Translations under genes and position numbers: made by a program
NCBI RefSeq assembly: GCF_021044565.1
Contig: NZ_CP087997.1
Location: forward strand, 2,790,001 to 2,854,000
Reading direction: 5' to 3'
Origin: Subtercola endophyticus
Lineage (GTDB): Bacteria; Actinomycetota; Actinomycetes; Actinomycetales; Microbacteriaceae
DNA length: 64,000 nt
Shown: positions 25,448 to 35,815 of the stretch, one piece after another
Layout: each line of letters begins with the position of its first letter
How positions within the stretch are numbered: the first letter of the stretch is position 1
Notes under the pieces: generated by a model
Database searches by the model: none
What the model saw: only the letters and a program-made list of their open reading frames with translations
What the model was told of the DNA's origin: nothing

Positions 25448-27829
25448 TTACTGGTGGCGCATGGCGGCGGCGAGCCACTCTTCGGGGTCGATGAGGTGGG
25501 AGTGGTCGTCGAGGCCGAGGTGGATCTCGGCCCAGTCGATCTTCGCGGTGAACTCACCCTTGGGCACCGTATAGCCCTCGTAGGCGGGCATGCCGGTGTC
25601 GATCCCCACGTCGAGGCCCTCGTCGAACGAGAAGTACATGGGGTGGGTACGCTCGACGTGCGCGGTCGCGACCGACTCGCCGTCGATGAAGACCGTCACG
25701 TCGCCGCCACGGCCGATACCACCGCCGTCGTAGGCGAATTCGGCACGAACCTGGTGGGTTCCGGCATCCACTGTTCGCTCTGAGAGCGCCGTGCTGCGCA
25801 GCAATCCGCAGAAGTTGTAGTGGAACCCGATGCGGCCCGCGTCGGCGAAGAACGACCAGCCGCCCGTGCGGCCGCCCTGCGCCACGATGGCGCCGTCGAC
25901 CGAGGCCGCACCCGCGCCGTCTGCGCCGTCCGCTGCCGCCGGCACCGTGATCTCGGCCGTCACCGACCACGACCGGTTCTTCACGTTGATGGCCACGTTC
26001 TCGTTGAGGCGCGTCATGCCCTCGAAGAGGCGCAGCGTGTCGCCCTTTACGATGGTGGGCCGACCCGCGAACTCGGGATTCATGCGCTGGGCGGCGCGGT
26101 CGTCGAGCGGTATCACGTTGTACCGCGTCGCCTCGATCAAGAACAGCTGCTGCAGTTCGGCGAGCTTCGCAGGGTTCTCTTTGGCGAGGTTGTTCGACTG
26201 GGTCCAGTCGACCGTGGTGTCGTAGAGCTCCCACACGTCGTCGCTGAAGTCGGGGGCGGCTCCCACCACGTCCCACGGGGTGCGGTGCCGGGTCTGGGCG
26301 GTCCACCCACGGTGGTAGATGCCGCGGTTGCCCATGATCTCGAAGTACTGCGTGTTGTGGCGCTCGGGCGCTTCGGCGTCGTTGAACGTGTAGGCCATCG
26401 ACACCCCGTGCATCGGAATCTGCGTGACTCCGTTCACGGTGTGCGGCTGCGCCAGCCCCGCGAGCTCCAGGATGGTCGGGGCCACGTCTATCACGTGATG
26501 CCACTGGTTGCGCACCTCACCCTTGCCCGTGATCGTGGCCGGCCAGTGCACGATGGTGCCGTTGCGGGTTCCGCCATAGTGGCTCGCCACCTGCTTGGTC
26601 CACTGGTACGGAGTGCACATGGCGTGCGCCCAGCCCACGGCGTAGTGGTTGTAGGCCTCGGGCCCGCCGATCTTGTCGAGGTTCTCTTGCCAGAACTCGG
26701 TGGTCTCGTACTCGGAACCGCCGTTGGCCGCGGTCGAGAGCATGAACGCCCCCTCGAGGCCGCCCTCGGCCGAAGCGCCGTTGTCACCGATGATGTACAG
26801 GATCAACGTGTCGTCGAGCATCCCGAGCTTGTCGACGGCGTCGACCACGCGGCCCGTGTGAAAGTCGGCGTATTCAAGAAAGGCGCCGTAGACCTCCATC
26901 TGGTGGGCCAGAATCGGCTTGCGCTCTTCGGGCACTTCATTCCACGACGGGATGCCCTGCGAGCGCTCGGTGAGAACCGAGTCGGCTCCGATGACGCCGA
27001 GCGCCTTCTGGCGGTCGAAGGTCTCTTGGCGCAGGGCGTCCCAGCCCTGGTCGTACTTGCCCTTGTGCTTGGCGATCCACTCTTTGGGCACGTGGTGCGG
27101 GGCGTGCGTGGCGCCGGGGGCGAAGTAGATGAAGAAGGGCTTGTCGGGCGTGAGCGCCTTCTGCTGGTTGATGTAGTCGATGGCCTTGTCGGCCAGGTCG
27201 GGCATCAGGTGATAGTCGGGGTCGTTCGGCGGCTCGATCATCGACACGCCGTCGATCAGCGCCGGGGTCCACTGGTTGGTTTCGCCGCCGATGAAGCCGT
27301 AGAACTTCTCGAATCCGCTGAACGCGGGCCAGTGGTCGAAGGGGCCGGTCGGGCCGGACTCCCACACGGGAACCTCGTGGCACTTGCCGAACTGGGCGGT
27401 GTTGTAGCCCGACTGCCGCAGAATCTCGGGCAGCGGCACACACGAGTTGGGCCGGGTCGAGCGGTAACCGGGTGACGGGGTGGCCGTCTCGGTGATCTGG
27501 CCCATGCCCACCTGGTGGTGGTTGCGGCCCGACAGCATGGCGGCTCGGGTGGGCGAGCAGATGGCCGTGGTGTGAAAGCGGCTGTAACGAAGGCCCTCGT
27601 CGGCGAGGCGCTCGGCGGTCGGCATCGGCACCGGGCCGCCGAAGGCACTGGATGCCCCGAACCCCACATCGTCGAGCATGATCAGCAGCACGTTCGGGGC
27701 CTTCTTCGGCGGCCGTTTCATCTCGATGGGAGGGAGTTTCTCCTCCATCTTCTTCGCGTCCAGCACCATCGGGCCGACGTAGACCTGGTCGGGGATGGGG
27801 AGAACAGCGCCGGGCAAAACGTCAGCCAT
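25448..27829 (-). CDS. Arylsulfatase (sulfatase family S1)
   Basis: This large enzyme of about 793 residues should cleave sulfate esters. It carries the modification signature CSPTRAAMLSGR with Cys near residue 91, which must become formylglycine. Metal ligands are DDVGFG near residue 53 and a later GDNGA. A C-terminal beta-rich region (~620-793) follows the catalytic domain. AAGGAT four bases before the ATG at 27829 supports that start over 27883. No signal peptide is visible, suggesting a cytoplasmic enzyme. It is monocistronic and no activating enzyme is in the window. Confidence 0.92.
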   Translation of the reverse strand: MADVLPGAVLPIPDQVYVGPMVLDAKKMEEKLPPIEMKRPPKKAPNVLLIMLDDVGFGASSAFGGPVPMPTAERLADEGLRYSRFHTTAICSPTRAAMLSGRNHHQVGMGQITETATPSPGYRSTRPNSCVPLPEILRQSGYNTAQFGKCHEVPVWESGPTGPFDHWPAFSGFEKFYGFIGGETNQWTPALIDGVSMIEPPNDPDYHLMPDLADKAIDYINQQKALTPDKPFFIYFAPGATHAPHHVPKEWIAKHKGKYDQGWDALRQETFDRQKALGVIGADSVLTERSQGIPSWNEVPEERKPILAHQMEVYGAFLEYADFHTGRVVDAVDKLGMLDDTLILYIIGDNGASAEGGLEGAFMLSTAANGGSEYETTEFWQENLDKIGGPEAYNHYAVGWAHAMCTPYQWTKQVASHYGGTRNGTIVHWPATITGKGEVRNQWHHVIDVAPTILELAGLAQPHTVNGVTQIPMHGVSMAYTFNDAEAPERHNTQYFEIMGNRGIYHRGWTAQTRHRTPWDVVGAAPDFSDDVWELYDTTVDWTQSNNLAKENPAKLAELQQLFLIEATRYNVIPLDDRAAQRMNPEFAGRPTIVKGDTLRLFEGMTRLNENVAINVKNRSWSVTAEITVPAAADGADGAGAASVDGAIVAQGGRTGGWSFFADAGRIGFHYNFCGLLRSTALSERTVDAGTHQVRAEFAYDGGGIGRGGDVTVFIDGESVATAHVERTHPMYFSFDEGLDVGIDTGMPAYEGYTVPKGEFTAKIDWAEIHLGLDDHSHLIDPEEWLAAAMRHQ

Positions 27830-27953
27830 GTGGATCCTTTGGTCGTTTCTCCAATAGTGCACCTTGCGACGAAAGGTCGCCATTCTCTCGCTAATTGTTC
27901 AACAGAGGCATAGCGTGCGAACAGACATCATCCAGCGTTGGAGGTGACGAGAA

Positions 27954-29081
27954 GTGGATTCTGCCGAAAAGCACGCCCCCTCGTTGCTGCTGCGCCTGGT
28001 CATCGGCGGTGGCGCATTGGTCGCGGGATGGATGATCGTGTCGGCGCTGCTCGGCGGCGCGTCTGCCTCGGCGGCCGAGCCCGACCCGGGTTCTTCGGCG
28101 CTGCTCGGTGGGGTGGCTAACGTGGTGTCGGATGATGTGGTGGCACCAGTGGGGGGAACGGCGGCAGACGTCGTCGCGCCCGTGGCGGAGGCGGCGGCTG
28201 TCGCTGCGCCAGTAGTCGAGGCGGTTAAGCCCGTCGCTGCGCCGGTGGTCGAGTCCGTGGCAGTCGCGGTTGCGCCTGCCGTTGAGACCGTAGCGCCCGT
28301 ATCGGAAGCCGTCGCGCCGATCGTTGCGCCCGTGCCTGAAGCCGTGGCGCCGATCGCCGAGCCCGTGGTTGGGGGCGTCGCGCCTATCACCGCCCCCATC
28401 GAAGGCGTTGTTGCGCCTGAGGTTGCCGCGCTCGCGCCCGTGACGCAGCCGCTCGCGGCGGTCACGACTCCCGTGCTCGAGGCGCTTGCACCGGCGACGG
28501 ATCCTGTCGAGGGCGCTGTCGCGCCCGTCATCGCGGCGGTTTCGCCCGTCATCGCAGCGGTTTCTCCGCTGGCCGACGGAGCCACCCCGCCGCTCCACGC
28601 GGCCGCACCCATGCCACGGGTCGTGCCGTCGCTGCCCGTCGTGACCGATCCGACGAGCCGCGATTCGGGCGGCACCGCGCCCCAGAGTGCGGGTGTCGCA
28701 GCTGCAGGCGAGGGGGGCGCCTGCAGCGGGGGTGGCTCGTGCGGCGTCGTGCGTGCGTTCGGCGGAAGCCGGGCATCCGCGAGCCTCGAGAGCACGCAGA
28801 CGGCGAGCGGCGCGACCGCCACGAACGCCAGCACGTTGCCGCTTTCGCCGGTGCCCGTGTTGCCGACGCCGGGAGGGCCGAACGGCACTCCGGCGGCGTT
28901 ACCGCCCACCCCGACCAGTTCTTCGGGGCCCGGATCGGGCTCGGCGGGCGGCACCCCCGCGGCACTCGCGGGCGGGGTCGATCAACCCACCGCGCCGACC
29001 GGTGCGCGGCTTTCGGGCTCCGTGGCGAATGACGAGCTTCCGTTGTCGCCCACGTTCGAGACCGACACCGCTCCTGACTGA
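27954..29081 (+). CDS. Secreted Ala/Pro/Val-rich low-complexity protein
   Basis: This 375-residue protein starts with GTG after a good GGAGGTGA. A hydrophobic segment ([21 protein letters not shown]) and ASA residues resemble a signal peptide. Residues ~55-215 are degenerate units of about 8-12 residues of the type APVVEAVAPV; the rest is Gly/Ser/Pro-rich with one CSGGGSC pair near 265. No membrane anchor is seen at the C-terminus. No family is recognised. It lies 94 bp upstream of the chaplin-like gene on the same strand, and both are repetitive secreted proteins, so a shared role at the cell surface is likely but inferred. Confidence 0.7.
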   Translation: MDSAEKHAPSLLLRLVIGGGALVAGWMIVSALLGGASASAAEPDPGSSALLGGVANVVSDDVVAPVGGTAADVVAPVAEAAAVAAPVVEAVKPVAAPVVESVAVAVAPAVETVAPVSEAVAPIVAPVPEAVAPIAEPVVGGVAPITAPIEGVVAPEVAALAPVTQPLAAVTTPVLEALAPATDPVEGAVAPVIAAVSPVIAAVSPLADGATPPLHAAAPMPRVVPSLPVVTDPTSRDSGGTAPQSAGVAAAGEGGACSGGGSCGVVRAFGGSRASASLESTQTASGATATNASTLPLSPVPVLPTPGGPNGTPAALPPTPTSSSGPGSGSAGGTPAALAGGVDQPTAPTGARLSGSVANDELPLSPTFETDTAPD

Positions 29082-29175
29082 GTGAGCTCGCGCTGCCGCT
29101 GACGGCAGAACACGAGCATCTGCCTTCCGATGGGGAGGGCATCCATTCATTCGATCAGTACAGGAGTACATCATC

Positions 29176-30732
29176 ATGCGTAAATACGTTTCGAGAGGGC
29201 TGTGGTTCGCTCTCTTCATCGGGGGCCTGTCGGCCGTCGGAGTCGGTGCGGCCAACGCCGCAGACAACACGAGCGGTGACGGCGGGGCCGCCTCAGGCAA
29301 CCAAGCCATCGTGTCGGTCGAGCTGCCGGTGACCGTGGGCGGCAACGCCGTTTCGGTCGTCGGGGATTCGACCTCATCGGGCGCGGGAACCGCGGTCGGT
29401 TCGCCGGCTGCGGCTGCTCCGGCCGCTGCGGCAGCCGACCCCGAGCCCGCGGCGTCGAGCGATCCCGCTCCCGTCGCTGTGGCGGAGCCGGTGCCGGCGG
29501 CTGCTCCGGCGCCCGTGACAACGAGCGGCGATGACTCGCTGCTCGGAGGCAACCAGGGCCTCGTGAGTGTCGAGGTTCCCCTCACGGTGGCCGGCAACGC
29601 CGTCTCCGTGGTCGGCGACTCCGACACGACGGATGCCCAGTCCGCCGTCGCCTCGCCCGCCGAGCCCGCACCAGCGGCACCGGCCTCGACGCCGGCCGCG
29701 ACGCCGGCTTCAGCACCAGCGGCGCCCGTGACGACGCCAGCGACACCGGCGGCGCCTGTCGCTGTCACGAGTGGAGACGACAGCATCGTCGGAGGCAACC
29801 ACGTCGCCCCCGACGTGACGGCGCCCATCACCGCGAGCGGCAACGCCATCAGCGTGATCGGTGATCCGACCACGACTGGCAGCGTCACAACAGTGGGTTC
29901 GGGCAGTGCGCCCACACCGACGACACCGGTCACCGGGACGACACCGGTCACGGGAAGCGCACCGACCGCCCCGGCAGCACCTGCTGCCCCGACGGCACCG
30001 GCGGCACCGGCGCCCCTCGCGACGACAAGCGGCGACGACAGCATCGGCGGAGGCAACCAAGCGCTGCCTGTGCTGACCCCGCCCGTAACCGTCGGCGGCA
30101 ACGCCGTGAGCGTGATCGGTGACCCGACCGCGACTGGCGCGACCACTGTGGTCGATCCGGGTAGCGGAAGCGGCTCGGCCGGTACCGGCGGTACCGACGG
30201 TCCCGGCGGGCCCACGACCTCGGGCAACGGAGGAATCGGCGGCGGCAACCAGATTGTGCCTGTGCTGCTGATTCCGGTGACCATCGGCGGAAACGGTGTC
30301 ACGGTGATCGGAAACCCGACCACCACGGCGCCGACCACCGTCGTCACGCCCGTTGCGCCCGTCACCCCGGTTGCCCCGGTCACGCCGGTCACCCCGGTCA
30401 CACCCGTCACCCCGGTCGCGCCGGTGACGCCCGTCACGCCGACGGTACCCACGGTGCCGACCACACCGACGGTACCGGCCACGCCGGCCGCCCCGGGGTC
30501 GCCGTCGTCGGGGACCACCGCCGCAACCATGGCGGTCGCCGGCGGCGCGGGATCGTTCGCCCTGGCCGGAAACCGGGCGACGCTCGGCTCGAGCGGTTCG
30601 TCGAGCGACCCCACGGGCATCCTGGCCCTGACGGGTTTCAACCCGCTCGGGCTGCTTGCACTTCTCGCGTTGCTTGTCATCGCGGGAGCCCTGCTGCTGG
30701 TGATCGGGCGCCTCAAGGGAAAGCGCGCCTGA
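29176..30732 (+). CDS. Chaplin-like repeat protein with sortase-type C-terminus
   Basis: This 518-residue secreted protein has a signal peptide (residues 1-29, ending ANA). It carries five repeats of the form GNQ-x-P-V-T-V-x-GNAVSV-x-GD, beginning near residues 41, 126, 207, 293 and 356, separated by Ala/Pro/Thr-rich linkers. The repeats resemble the core of chaplins, the amyloid-forming surface proteins of streptomycetes, but lack their Cys pair. After a run of PVTPVA units the C-terminus has LALTG at 483-487, a hydrophobic helix and KGKRA, which fits a class E (LAxTG) sortase signal. The likely fate is covalent attachment to the wall. Family membership is inferred from motif pattern. Confidence 0.75.
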   Translation: MRKYVSRGLWFALFIGGLSAVGVGAANAADNTSGDGGAASGNQAIVSVELPVTVGGNAVSVVGDSTSSGAGTAVGSPAAAAPAAAAADPEPAASSDPAPVAVAEPVPAAAPAPVTTSGDDSLLGGNQGLVSVEVPLTVAGNAVSVVGDSDTTDAQSAVASPAEPAPAAPASTPAATPASAPAAPVTTPATPAAPVAVTSGDDSIVGGNHVAPDVTAPITASGNAISVIGDPTTTGSVTTVGSGSAPTPTTPVTGTTPVTGSAPTAPAAPAAPTAPAAPAPLATTSGDDSIGGGNQALPVLTPPVTVGGNAVSVIGDPTATGATTVVDPGSGSGSAGTGGTDGPGGPTTSGNGGIGGGNQIVPVLLIPVTIGGNGVTVIGNPTTTAPTTVVTPVAPVTPVAPVTPVTPVTPVTPVAPVTPVTPTVPTVPTTPTVPATPAAPGSPSSGTTAATMAVAGGAGSFALAGNRATLGSSGSSSDPTGILALTGFNPLGLLALLALLVIAGALLLVIGRLKGKRA

Positions 30733-30762
30733 TCGAGGGGAGCAACAGGTAGGAACTTCAGC

Positions 30763-30788
30763 CGGCGGGCAGCTCAGCTGCCCGCCGA
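30763..30788. terminator. Hairpin between chaplin-like gene and epimerase
   Basis: CGGCGGGCAGC and GCTGCCCGCCG pair around a two-to-four-base loop between convergent genes ending at 30732 and 30796. No T tract follows on either strand, so termination strength is uncertain. Confidence 0.65.
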
Positions 30789-30795
30789 CCGGAGT

Positions 30796-31812
30796 TCACC
30801 CCGAGCTGAGCAGGCTCAGCAGCTCAGCCTCGTCGAAGTCGGTCAACCCTGCCCGGCGCTTGTAGCGGCGTTGCCGGGCCTCGGGGCGTGTGCGTTCCCA
30901 CGCGAGTGTGTCGGCCAGCGTCTCTTCGAGCGGCCGGCAGGTCAGGCCGGCGGCGCGTGCGGCACTGCTGTCGCGCGAACTGAACCCGGCGTACTCGGGC
31001 AGCGGCAGCCAGAGCGGAAGCGACCGTTCGCCCGCCCACGGCTCGATGTCTTGGGCGATCAGCCAGTTCTGCCGCGCCTTCACCAGAGGGCCGGTGTGTC
31101 CGGCGACGTGTCGCGCGACGTCCAGGTGCTGAGGCAACGGCATTGTTTCGCCGGTCGTGTTGAAGGTGCCGTGCAGCTTGTTCTCCGCGGCATCCACCAG
31201 CCAGCCGGCGAGGTCTCGCACGTCGATGAGTTGCGTCAGGAGCTCGGGAACATCCGGAACCAGAACACGACCGTCAGCGACTGCCGGCTTAGAGAAGCGC
31301 ATCGGCCAGTATCCGGAGCGGTCGAACGTGTCGCCGGGGCCGCCAATGAGGCCAGAACGGGCCACGAGCATCCGGTCGCCGCCGAACGATTCGCGAAGGG
31401 CGAGCTCGCAGGCGACTTTGGCCTCGCCGTAGGTCTCCATCGACTCCATGACGTCGCCCGTGAGCGGGTCGAGCAGGGCGGCGCTCTCGTTCTGGTGGGG
31501 AACGGAGGTGTCGGCGTAGACGTTGCCCGACGACACGAAGATGTACGTTTCGCTGCGTTCACGCAGCGCTGCGGTCGCTTCGCGAACCTGGCCGGGGTGG
31601 CGTGAGACGTCGAGCACGGCGTCCCAATCCTGGGTGCGCACCTGGGCGTAGGCGTCGGGCCTGTTGCGGTCGGCGGTGACGACCACTGCGCCGCCCGGCA
31701 CCGCACCCGATTCGCCGCGCGCAAGGGCCGCCACGAAGTGCCCGCGTTTCAGCGCGGCCGACACCACATGCTGGCCGAGCCACGCTGTTCCGCCCAAGAC
31801 GAGTAGCCGCAT
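30796..31812 (-). CDS. NAD-dependent epimerase/reductase
   Basis: This protein of about 338 residues has the Rossmann motif LVLGGTAWLGQHV at the N-terminus. The extended-SDR segments YIFVSSGNVY and ETYGEAKVACE carry the catalytic Tyr-x3-Lys. Substrate-binding residues vary, so the reaction (sugar nucleotide epimerase or other reductase) is unknown. I start at MRLLVLGG (31812), where the fold begins. It is monocistronic. Confidence 0.83.
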   Translation of the reverse strand: MRLLVLGGTAWLGQHVVSAALKRGHFVAALARGESGAVPGGAVVVTADRNRPDAYAQVRTQDWDAVLDVSRHPGQVREATAALRERSETYIFVSSGNVYADTSVPHQNESAALLDPLTGDVMESMETYGEAKVACELALRESFGGDRMLVARSGLIGGPGDTFDRSGYWPMRFSKPAVADGRVLVPDVPELLTQLIDVRDLAGWLVDAAENKLHGTFNTTGETMPLPQHLDVARHVAGHTGPLVKARQNWLIAQDIEPWAGERSLPLWLPLPEYAGFSSRDSSAARAAGLTCRPLEETLADTLAWERTRPEARQRRYKRRAGLTDFDEAELLSLLSSG

Positions 31813-32012
31813 GCGTCGAGTCAACACGGCGGCGCCGCCGAGGGCAAGAGGTGGGTGGGCGGGGTTCGGGGCTCAAGGCGAGCGGCTCGCGGCGAACGGC
31901 TCGCGGATGCCCGGGCATCCGCCCCCGCTTGCCACCGTGACACAGCGCGCCTACCGTGGGAGGTGATGGCGGCCCACCCACCGGCGGGCCGCCCACATCG
32001 AAGGAGCTCACC

Positions 32013-32282
32013 GTGACCGACATCCCAGGAATTCTGGCCAGCGAATTCGCCGACGACGCCCGCTCGGTGCCTGGCCAAGAGGCCTTCACGAATCGCAAGC
32101 GCGCCGCCGAAGAGCACGAAATCGCCGAAGAGGGCGGTGACCCGGGCGACGACCGCCCCATCTTCTACAAAGAAGACGCCGCCGACTTCGTCGATACTCC
32201 CGCCGAGGCCCGTGAGGCCGCTGCCGCCGATGGCACCTCCCCCGACGCCGACGAATCGACGTACGGCGCTGCGGACCTGTGA
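32013..32282 (+). CDS. Small acidic hypothetical protein
   Basis: This 89-residue protein starts with GTG after an excellent AAGGAG six bases upstream, which rules out the longer frame from 31956. It is rich in Asp, Glu and Ala (EEHEIAEEGGDPGDDRP) and probably soluble and partly disordered. No family is recognised. A full copy of the dispersed post-stop repeat starts directly after its stop. Confidence 0.65.
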   Translation: MTDIPGILASEFADDARSVPGQEAFTNRKRAAEEHEIAEEGGDPGDDRPIFYKEDAADFVDTPAEAREAAAADGTSPDADESTYGAADL

Positions 32283-32284
32283 CA

Positions 32285-32467
32285 TTTGTGCGCCGCCGCC
32301 CTGGGCCCACGCCGGCCGGAGGCTCCGCGTGCCGCTTGCGGCGCGTGGAGTGGCCCGGTGGGGACGGCGCACCAGTGCGGCTGGATGCTCGCGCCTGAGT
32401 AGTGGCCGCTACCAACACGGAACGCGACGAGCGTGGTCGCCGCGTTCCGCCGACCACGCTTGGCACT
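32285..32467 (+). repeat. Dispersed post-stop repeat, copy B
   Basis: Outer hairpin GTGCGCCG (32288-32295) pairs with CGGCGCAC (32365-32372). The second hairpin is CGGAACGCG (32418-32426) with CGCGTTCCG (32441-32449). Relative to copy A both arms of the second stem carry matching changes. It begins at the stop of the small acidic gene. Confidence 0.8.
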
Positions 32468-32995
32468 GCAGGCGTTCGTCGTGCCACGCGGCTGGATGGT
32501 CGCACCCGAACCTCGGCGGATCTGCTCACGAGCGTGAGGCCCTCGGGCGCGGGCGGTGGTTTGGCGCGGAGGCGGTAGTTCGGCGCTGAGGCGGTAGTTC
32601 GAAGTACCGCGGGCGCGCCAAAACACCGCGCAGGAGTTGAGCGGGGCCGCGTCCTGGGGCATCGGGGTCGGAAGCCGCGGGTGGAACCGGGGACGCGCAG
32701 TTTGGAGCAACCGCGTCTGCTCGAGCAGCGGCCGATGCGCCGAGCTGTGCGCGGTCGGAGCCGCTCCGCGGGCGGGGCGGGTCCGTGGCGCTGACTATAG
32801 GCGCCCGTGACGGCGGCGACAGCGCCGACAGCGCTGGTAGCGCGACGGTTCGGGTGCCCGCCGCGACCGCGACGGGCACCCCGAGCATCCGTCGGCCGGG
32901 TGCGGGGTAGAGTGGCGACAAGGGGCCCCGGCACGAGAATTCGCGTCGAAGTGCAGCCGAAAGTAGCGCGTTCGTCAGCATTCGAGAGGAATCCC
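32468..32995. other. Gene-free stretch with 19-bp direct repeats
   Basis: There is no convincing gene in these 528 bp. Two 19-bp direct repeats begin with GAGGCGGTAGTTCG at 32569 and 32588, and a degenerate third precedes them at about 32550. The last ~100 bp should hold the arginine deiminase promoter, but no clear -10/-35 pair stands out. Confidence 0.6.
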
Positions 32996-34306
32996 GTGGC
33001 CGAATCCGTGTCTTCAACGTATGGCGTGCACTCCGAAGTCGGGCAACTTCGCAAGGTACTGGTGTGCGCTCCCGGCCTCGCCCACCGCCGGCTCACCCCG
33101 ACGAACGCCGAAGCGCTGCTCTTCGACGACGTGATGTGGGTCGAGAACGCCCAGCGCGATCATGCCGCCTTCGTCGCGAGCCTGCGCACGAACGGCGTCG
33201 AGGTCGTCGAACTTCATGAGCTGCTCGCCGAGACCATGGCGATCCCGGCGGCGAAAGAGTGGCTGCTCAGCCGCAAGATCGTGCCGAACGAGGTGGGCCT
33301 CGGGCTCGTCGAAGACACCCTGCGCTTTCTCGACACCCTCGAACCGCGGATGCTCGCCGAGTACCTCATCGGAGGGCTCGCGACATCCGACCTGCCCGAC
33401 GAGTTCCGCAACCCGTACGTCTCGCTCGCCCGCGAGAACACGGGAATCGGCGAATACCTCATGCCGCCGCTGCCGAACACCCTCTACACCCGCGACACGA
33501 CGTGCTGGTTGTACGGCGGCGTGACGCTGAATCCGCTGTATTGGGGTGCGCGCAAAGACGAGACGCTGCTCATGAAGGCGATCTACCTGCATCACCCCGA
33601 CTTCGTCGGCTCGACCGTGTGGTGGGGGGACCCCGAGCAGAACTGGGGACAGTCGAGCATGGAGGGTGGCGACATCATGCCCGTCGGCAACGGCGTCGTG
33701 CTCATGGGTATGAGCGAGCGCACCTCGCGCCAGGCCATCACCCAGGTCGCAGCCGCGCTGTTCGAGAAGGGCGCCGCCGAGCAAGTCGTCGTGGCGGGCA
33801 TGCCGAAACTGCGCTCGGCGATGCACCTCGACACCGTCTTCACGTTCGCCGACCGCGACATCGCGACGCTCTACCCGCGCATCGTCGACGACGTGCACGC
33901 CTTCACGCTGCGCCCGGGCTCGACTCGTGGCTTGGCTCGTGGCTCGACTCGCCACTCGGCGGGAGACGCGACTCCGGGATCGGCCGGCTCGCTCGACGTC
34001 ACCGACGAGGGCCAGACCCCCTTCACCGACGTGGTCGCTCGCGCCCTCGGACTCCCATCCCTGCAGATCATCGCGACCGGCGGCGACGCCTACGCCTCCG
34101 AGCGTCAGCAGTGGGACAGCGGCAACAACGCCGTCGCCCTGCGCCCCGGGGTCGTGTACACCTACGATCGCAATACCCAGACGAACGATCTGCTCGTTAA
34201 GGCCGGCGTCGAGGTGATTCCGATCGTGGGCGCCGAGCTTGGACGCGGACGGGGTGGCGGTCACTGCATGACCTGCCCGATCATCCGCGACCCCGTCGAG
34301 TTCTGA
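32996..34306 (+). CDS. arcA: Arginine deiminase
   Basis: This enzyme of about 436 residues hydrolyses arginine to citrulline and ammonia. It starts [23 protein letters not shown]-like [26 protein letters not shown] (guanidinium-binding) and the C-terminal GGGHCMTCP with nucleophile Cys near residue 424 are all present. GTG 32996 follows AGAGGA at good spacing. Around residues 305-335 there is a Ser/Arg/Gly-rich insertion ([20 protein letters not shown]) not normal for ArcA. No ornithine carbamoyltransferase or carbamate kinase is adjacent, so a classical ADI operon is absent here. Confidence 0.93.
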   Translation: MAESVSSTYGVHSEVGQLRKVLVCAPGLAHRRLTPTNAEALLFDDVMWVENAQRDHAAFVASLRTNGVEVVELHELLAETMAIPAAKEWLLSRKIVPNEVGLGLVEDTLRFLDTLEPRMLAEYLIGGLATSDLPDEFRNPYVSLARENTGIGEYLMPPLPNTLYTRDTTCWLYGGVTLNPLYWGARKDETLLMKAIYLHHPDFVGSTVWWGDPEQNWGQSSMEGGDIMPVGNGVVLMGMSERTSRQAITQVAAALFEKGAAEQVVVAGMPKLRSAMHLDTVFTFADRDIATLYPRIVDDVHAFTLRPGSTRGLARGSTRHSAGDATPGSAGSLDVTDEGQTPFTDVVARALGLPSLQIIATGGDAYASERQQWDSGNNAVALRPGVVYTYDRNTQTNDLLVKAGVEVIPIVGAELGRGRGGGHCMTCPIIRDPVEF

Positions 34307-34350
34307 CGGGCCCCACCGCCGCCGAGGTCGCCACCCGCGACGCTTGGAGA

Positions 34351-34418
34351 CGAGAGCGAGTGTTGCGGTCGAGAGCGGCCGCCGGGGCGGCTCATCTCGA
34401 CCGCAAGGGTCGCTCTCG
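34351..34418. repeat. AGAGCGA-type long hairpin, locus 1
   Basis: Left arm 34351-34374 and right arm 34395-34418 pair at 21 of 24 positions, beginning CGAGAGCGA and ending TCGCTCTCG. It lies between convergent arcA and metB. A related hairpin is at 54511. It may act as a terminator but has no T tract. Confidence 0.7.
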
Positions 34419-34499
34419 CCTGGGTCGCGCCCGGAGTGCCCCCGCAGTGCGCCCAGCATCCACCCGGGACGACCGGGGGGCGGCGGGCGGCGCGACGGG

Positions 34500-35651
34500 C
34501 TAGACCGCGGCGAGAGCCTCGTCGAGGTCGGCGAGCAGATCATCCACGTTCTCGATGCCAACCGAGAGACGGATGAGGTTCTCGGGCACCTCGAGCGCCG
34601 TACCGCGCACCGAGGCGTGCGTCATCTCGGTGGGGTAGCCGATGAGCGACTCGACGCCACCGAGCGACTCGGCCAGCGAGAAGAGCTTGGTCGACTCGGC
34701 GAAGCGGCGCGCGGCGGCGGGGCCGGCGGAGAACTGCAGCGAGAGCATTCCGCCGAAGCCCGACATCTGGCGCGCGGCGAGCTCGTGGCCGGGGTGCGTG
34801 TCGAGGCCCGGGTACCAGATGCGTTCGAGCGCCGGATGCCCGACCAGCCGCTCAGCGATGGTCTGCGCGTTGGCGGTGTGCTGCCGCATGCGCACGGCGA
34901 GGGTCTTGATTCCGCGCACGGTGAGCCAGGCATCCATCGGCCCTGACACCGCACCGGCGGCGAACTGCTGGAACCCCACGGCCTCCGCCAGTTCGGGATC
35001 GTTCAGCACGATGGCCCCGCCGAGCACGTCGGAGTGCCCGCCCAAGTACTTCGTGGTCGAGTGCACCACGACGTCGGCGCCGAGCGCCAGCGGCTGCTGC
35101 AGGTACGGCGACGCGAACGTATTGTCGACCACCACGATGGCCCCGGCCGCGTGACCGATTTCGGCGAGCGCCGCAATGTCGCTGATCTTCATGAGCGGGT
35201 TGCTCGGGGTCTCGAGCCAGAGGATCTTGGTCTTGCCCGGCACGACGGCCGCACGCACGGCATCGAGATCCATCATCTCGACCGTGTCGTTCAGGATGCC
35301 CGACTTGCCGTGGATCTTATTGATCAGCCGATGCGTTCCGCCGTAGACGTCGTTGCCCAGCACGATGTGATCGCCCGGCTCGAGCGCAGCTCGCAGCAGC
35401 GCGTCTTCGGCGGCCAGCCCCGACGAGAAGGAGTAGCCGTGCGCCCCGCCCTCGAGCGCGGCGATCAGCGTCTCGAGCGAGCTGCGCGTGGGGTTGCCGC
35501 TGCGCGCGTACTCGTAGCCGCCGCGGAACCCGCCGATGCCGTCTTGCACGAACGTCGAGGTCTGGTAGATGGGCGGGATGATCGAGCCCGTCGTGGGGTC
35601 GAACTCCTGCCCGGCGTGGATGGCGAGGGTTTCGAAGTGCTGTTCTGACAT
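34500..35651 (-). CDS. metB: Cystathionine gamma-synthase/gamma-lyase
   Basis: This 383-residue PLP enzyme of the Cys/Met metabolism family opens with FETLAIHAGQEFDPTTGSIIPPIYQTSTF. The PLP lysine is in VVHSTTKYLGGHSDVLGG near residue 207, and SLGGVESLIGYPTEMTHAS is the substrate-end motif. Sequence cannot separate synthase from lyase. Because the upstream gene on the same strand is cystathionine beta-synthase, a role in converting cystathionine to cysteine (reverse transsulfuration) is equally likely. A good TTAGGA precedes the start. Confidence 0.92.
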   Translation of the reverse strand: MSEQHFETLAIHAGQEFDPTTGSIIPPIYQTSTFVQDGIGGFRGGYEYARSGNPTRSSLETLIAALEGGAHGYSFSSGLAAEDALLRAALEPGDHIVLGNDVYGGTHRLINKIHGKSGILNDTVEMMDLDAVRAAVVPGKTKILWLETPSNPLMKISDIAALAEIGHAAGAIVVVDNTFASPYLQQPLALGADVVVHSTTKYLGGHSDVLGGAIVLNDPELAEAVGFQQFAAGAVSGPMDAWLTVRGIKTLAVRMRQHTANAQTIAERLVGHPALERIWYPGLDTHPGHELAARQMSGFGGMLSLQFSAGPAAARRFAESTKLFSLAESLGGVESLIGYPTEMTHASVRGTALEVPENLIRLSVGIENVDDLLADLDEALAAV

Positions 35652-35815
35652 GTGATTCCTAACGCCGGGCGGCGTATGAGTATTCGGGCGGATGACGTTT
35701 CGTGACGTGGAGTGGGCAGCGGATGAACGGGCGGGCCTTGCGCGAAGCGGGCTCCGGCTGCCGCCGAGCAGGGCGGCAGCACGGCGGCGCGCTGGGCGCG
35801 GGGCGCCGACCGGCG

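Noticed and set aside
32996..34306. Complete arginine deiminase pathway
   Set aside because: Only arcA is present. No carbamoyltransferase, carbamate kinase or arginine/ornithine exchanger lies beside it.
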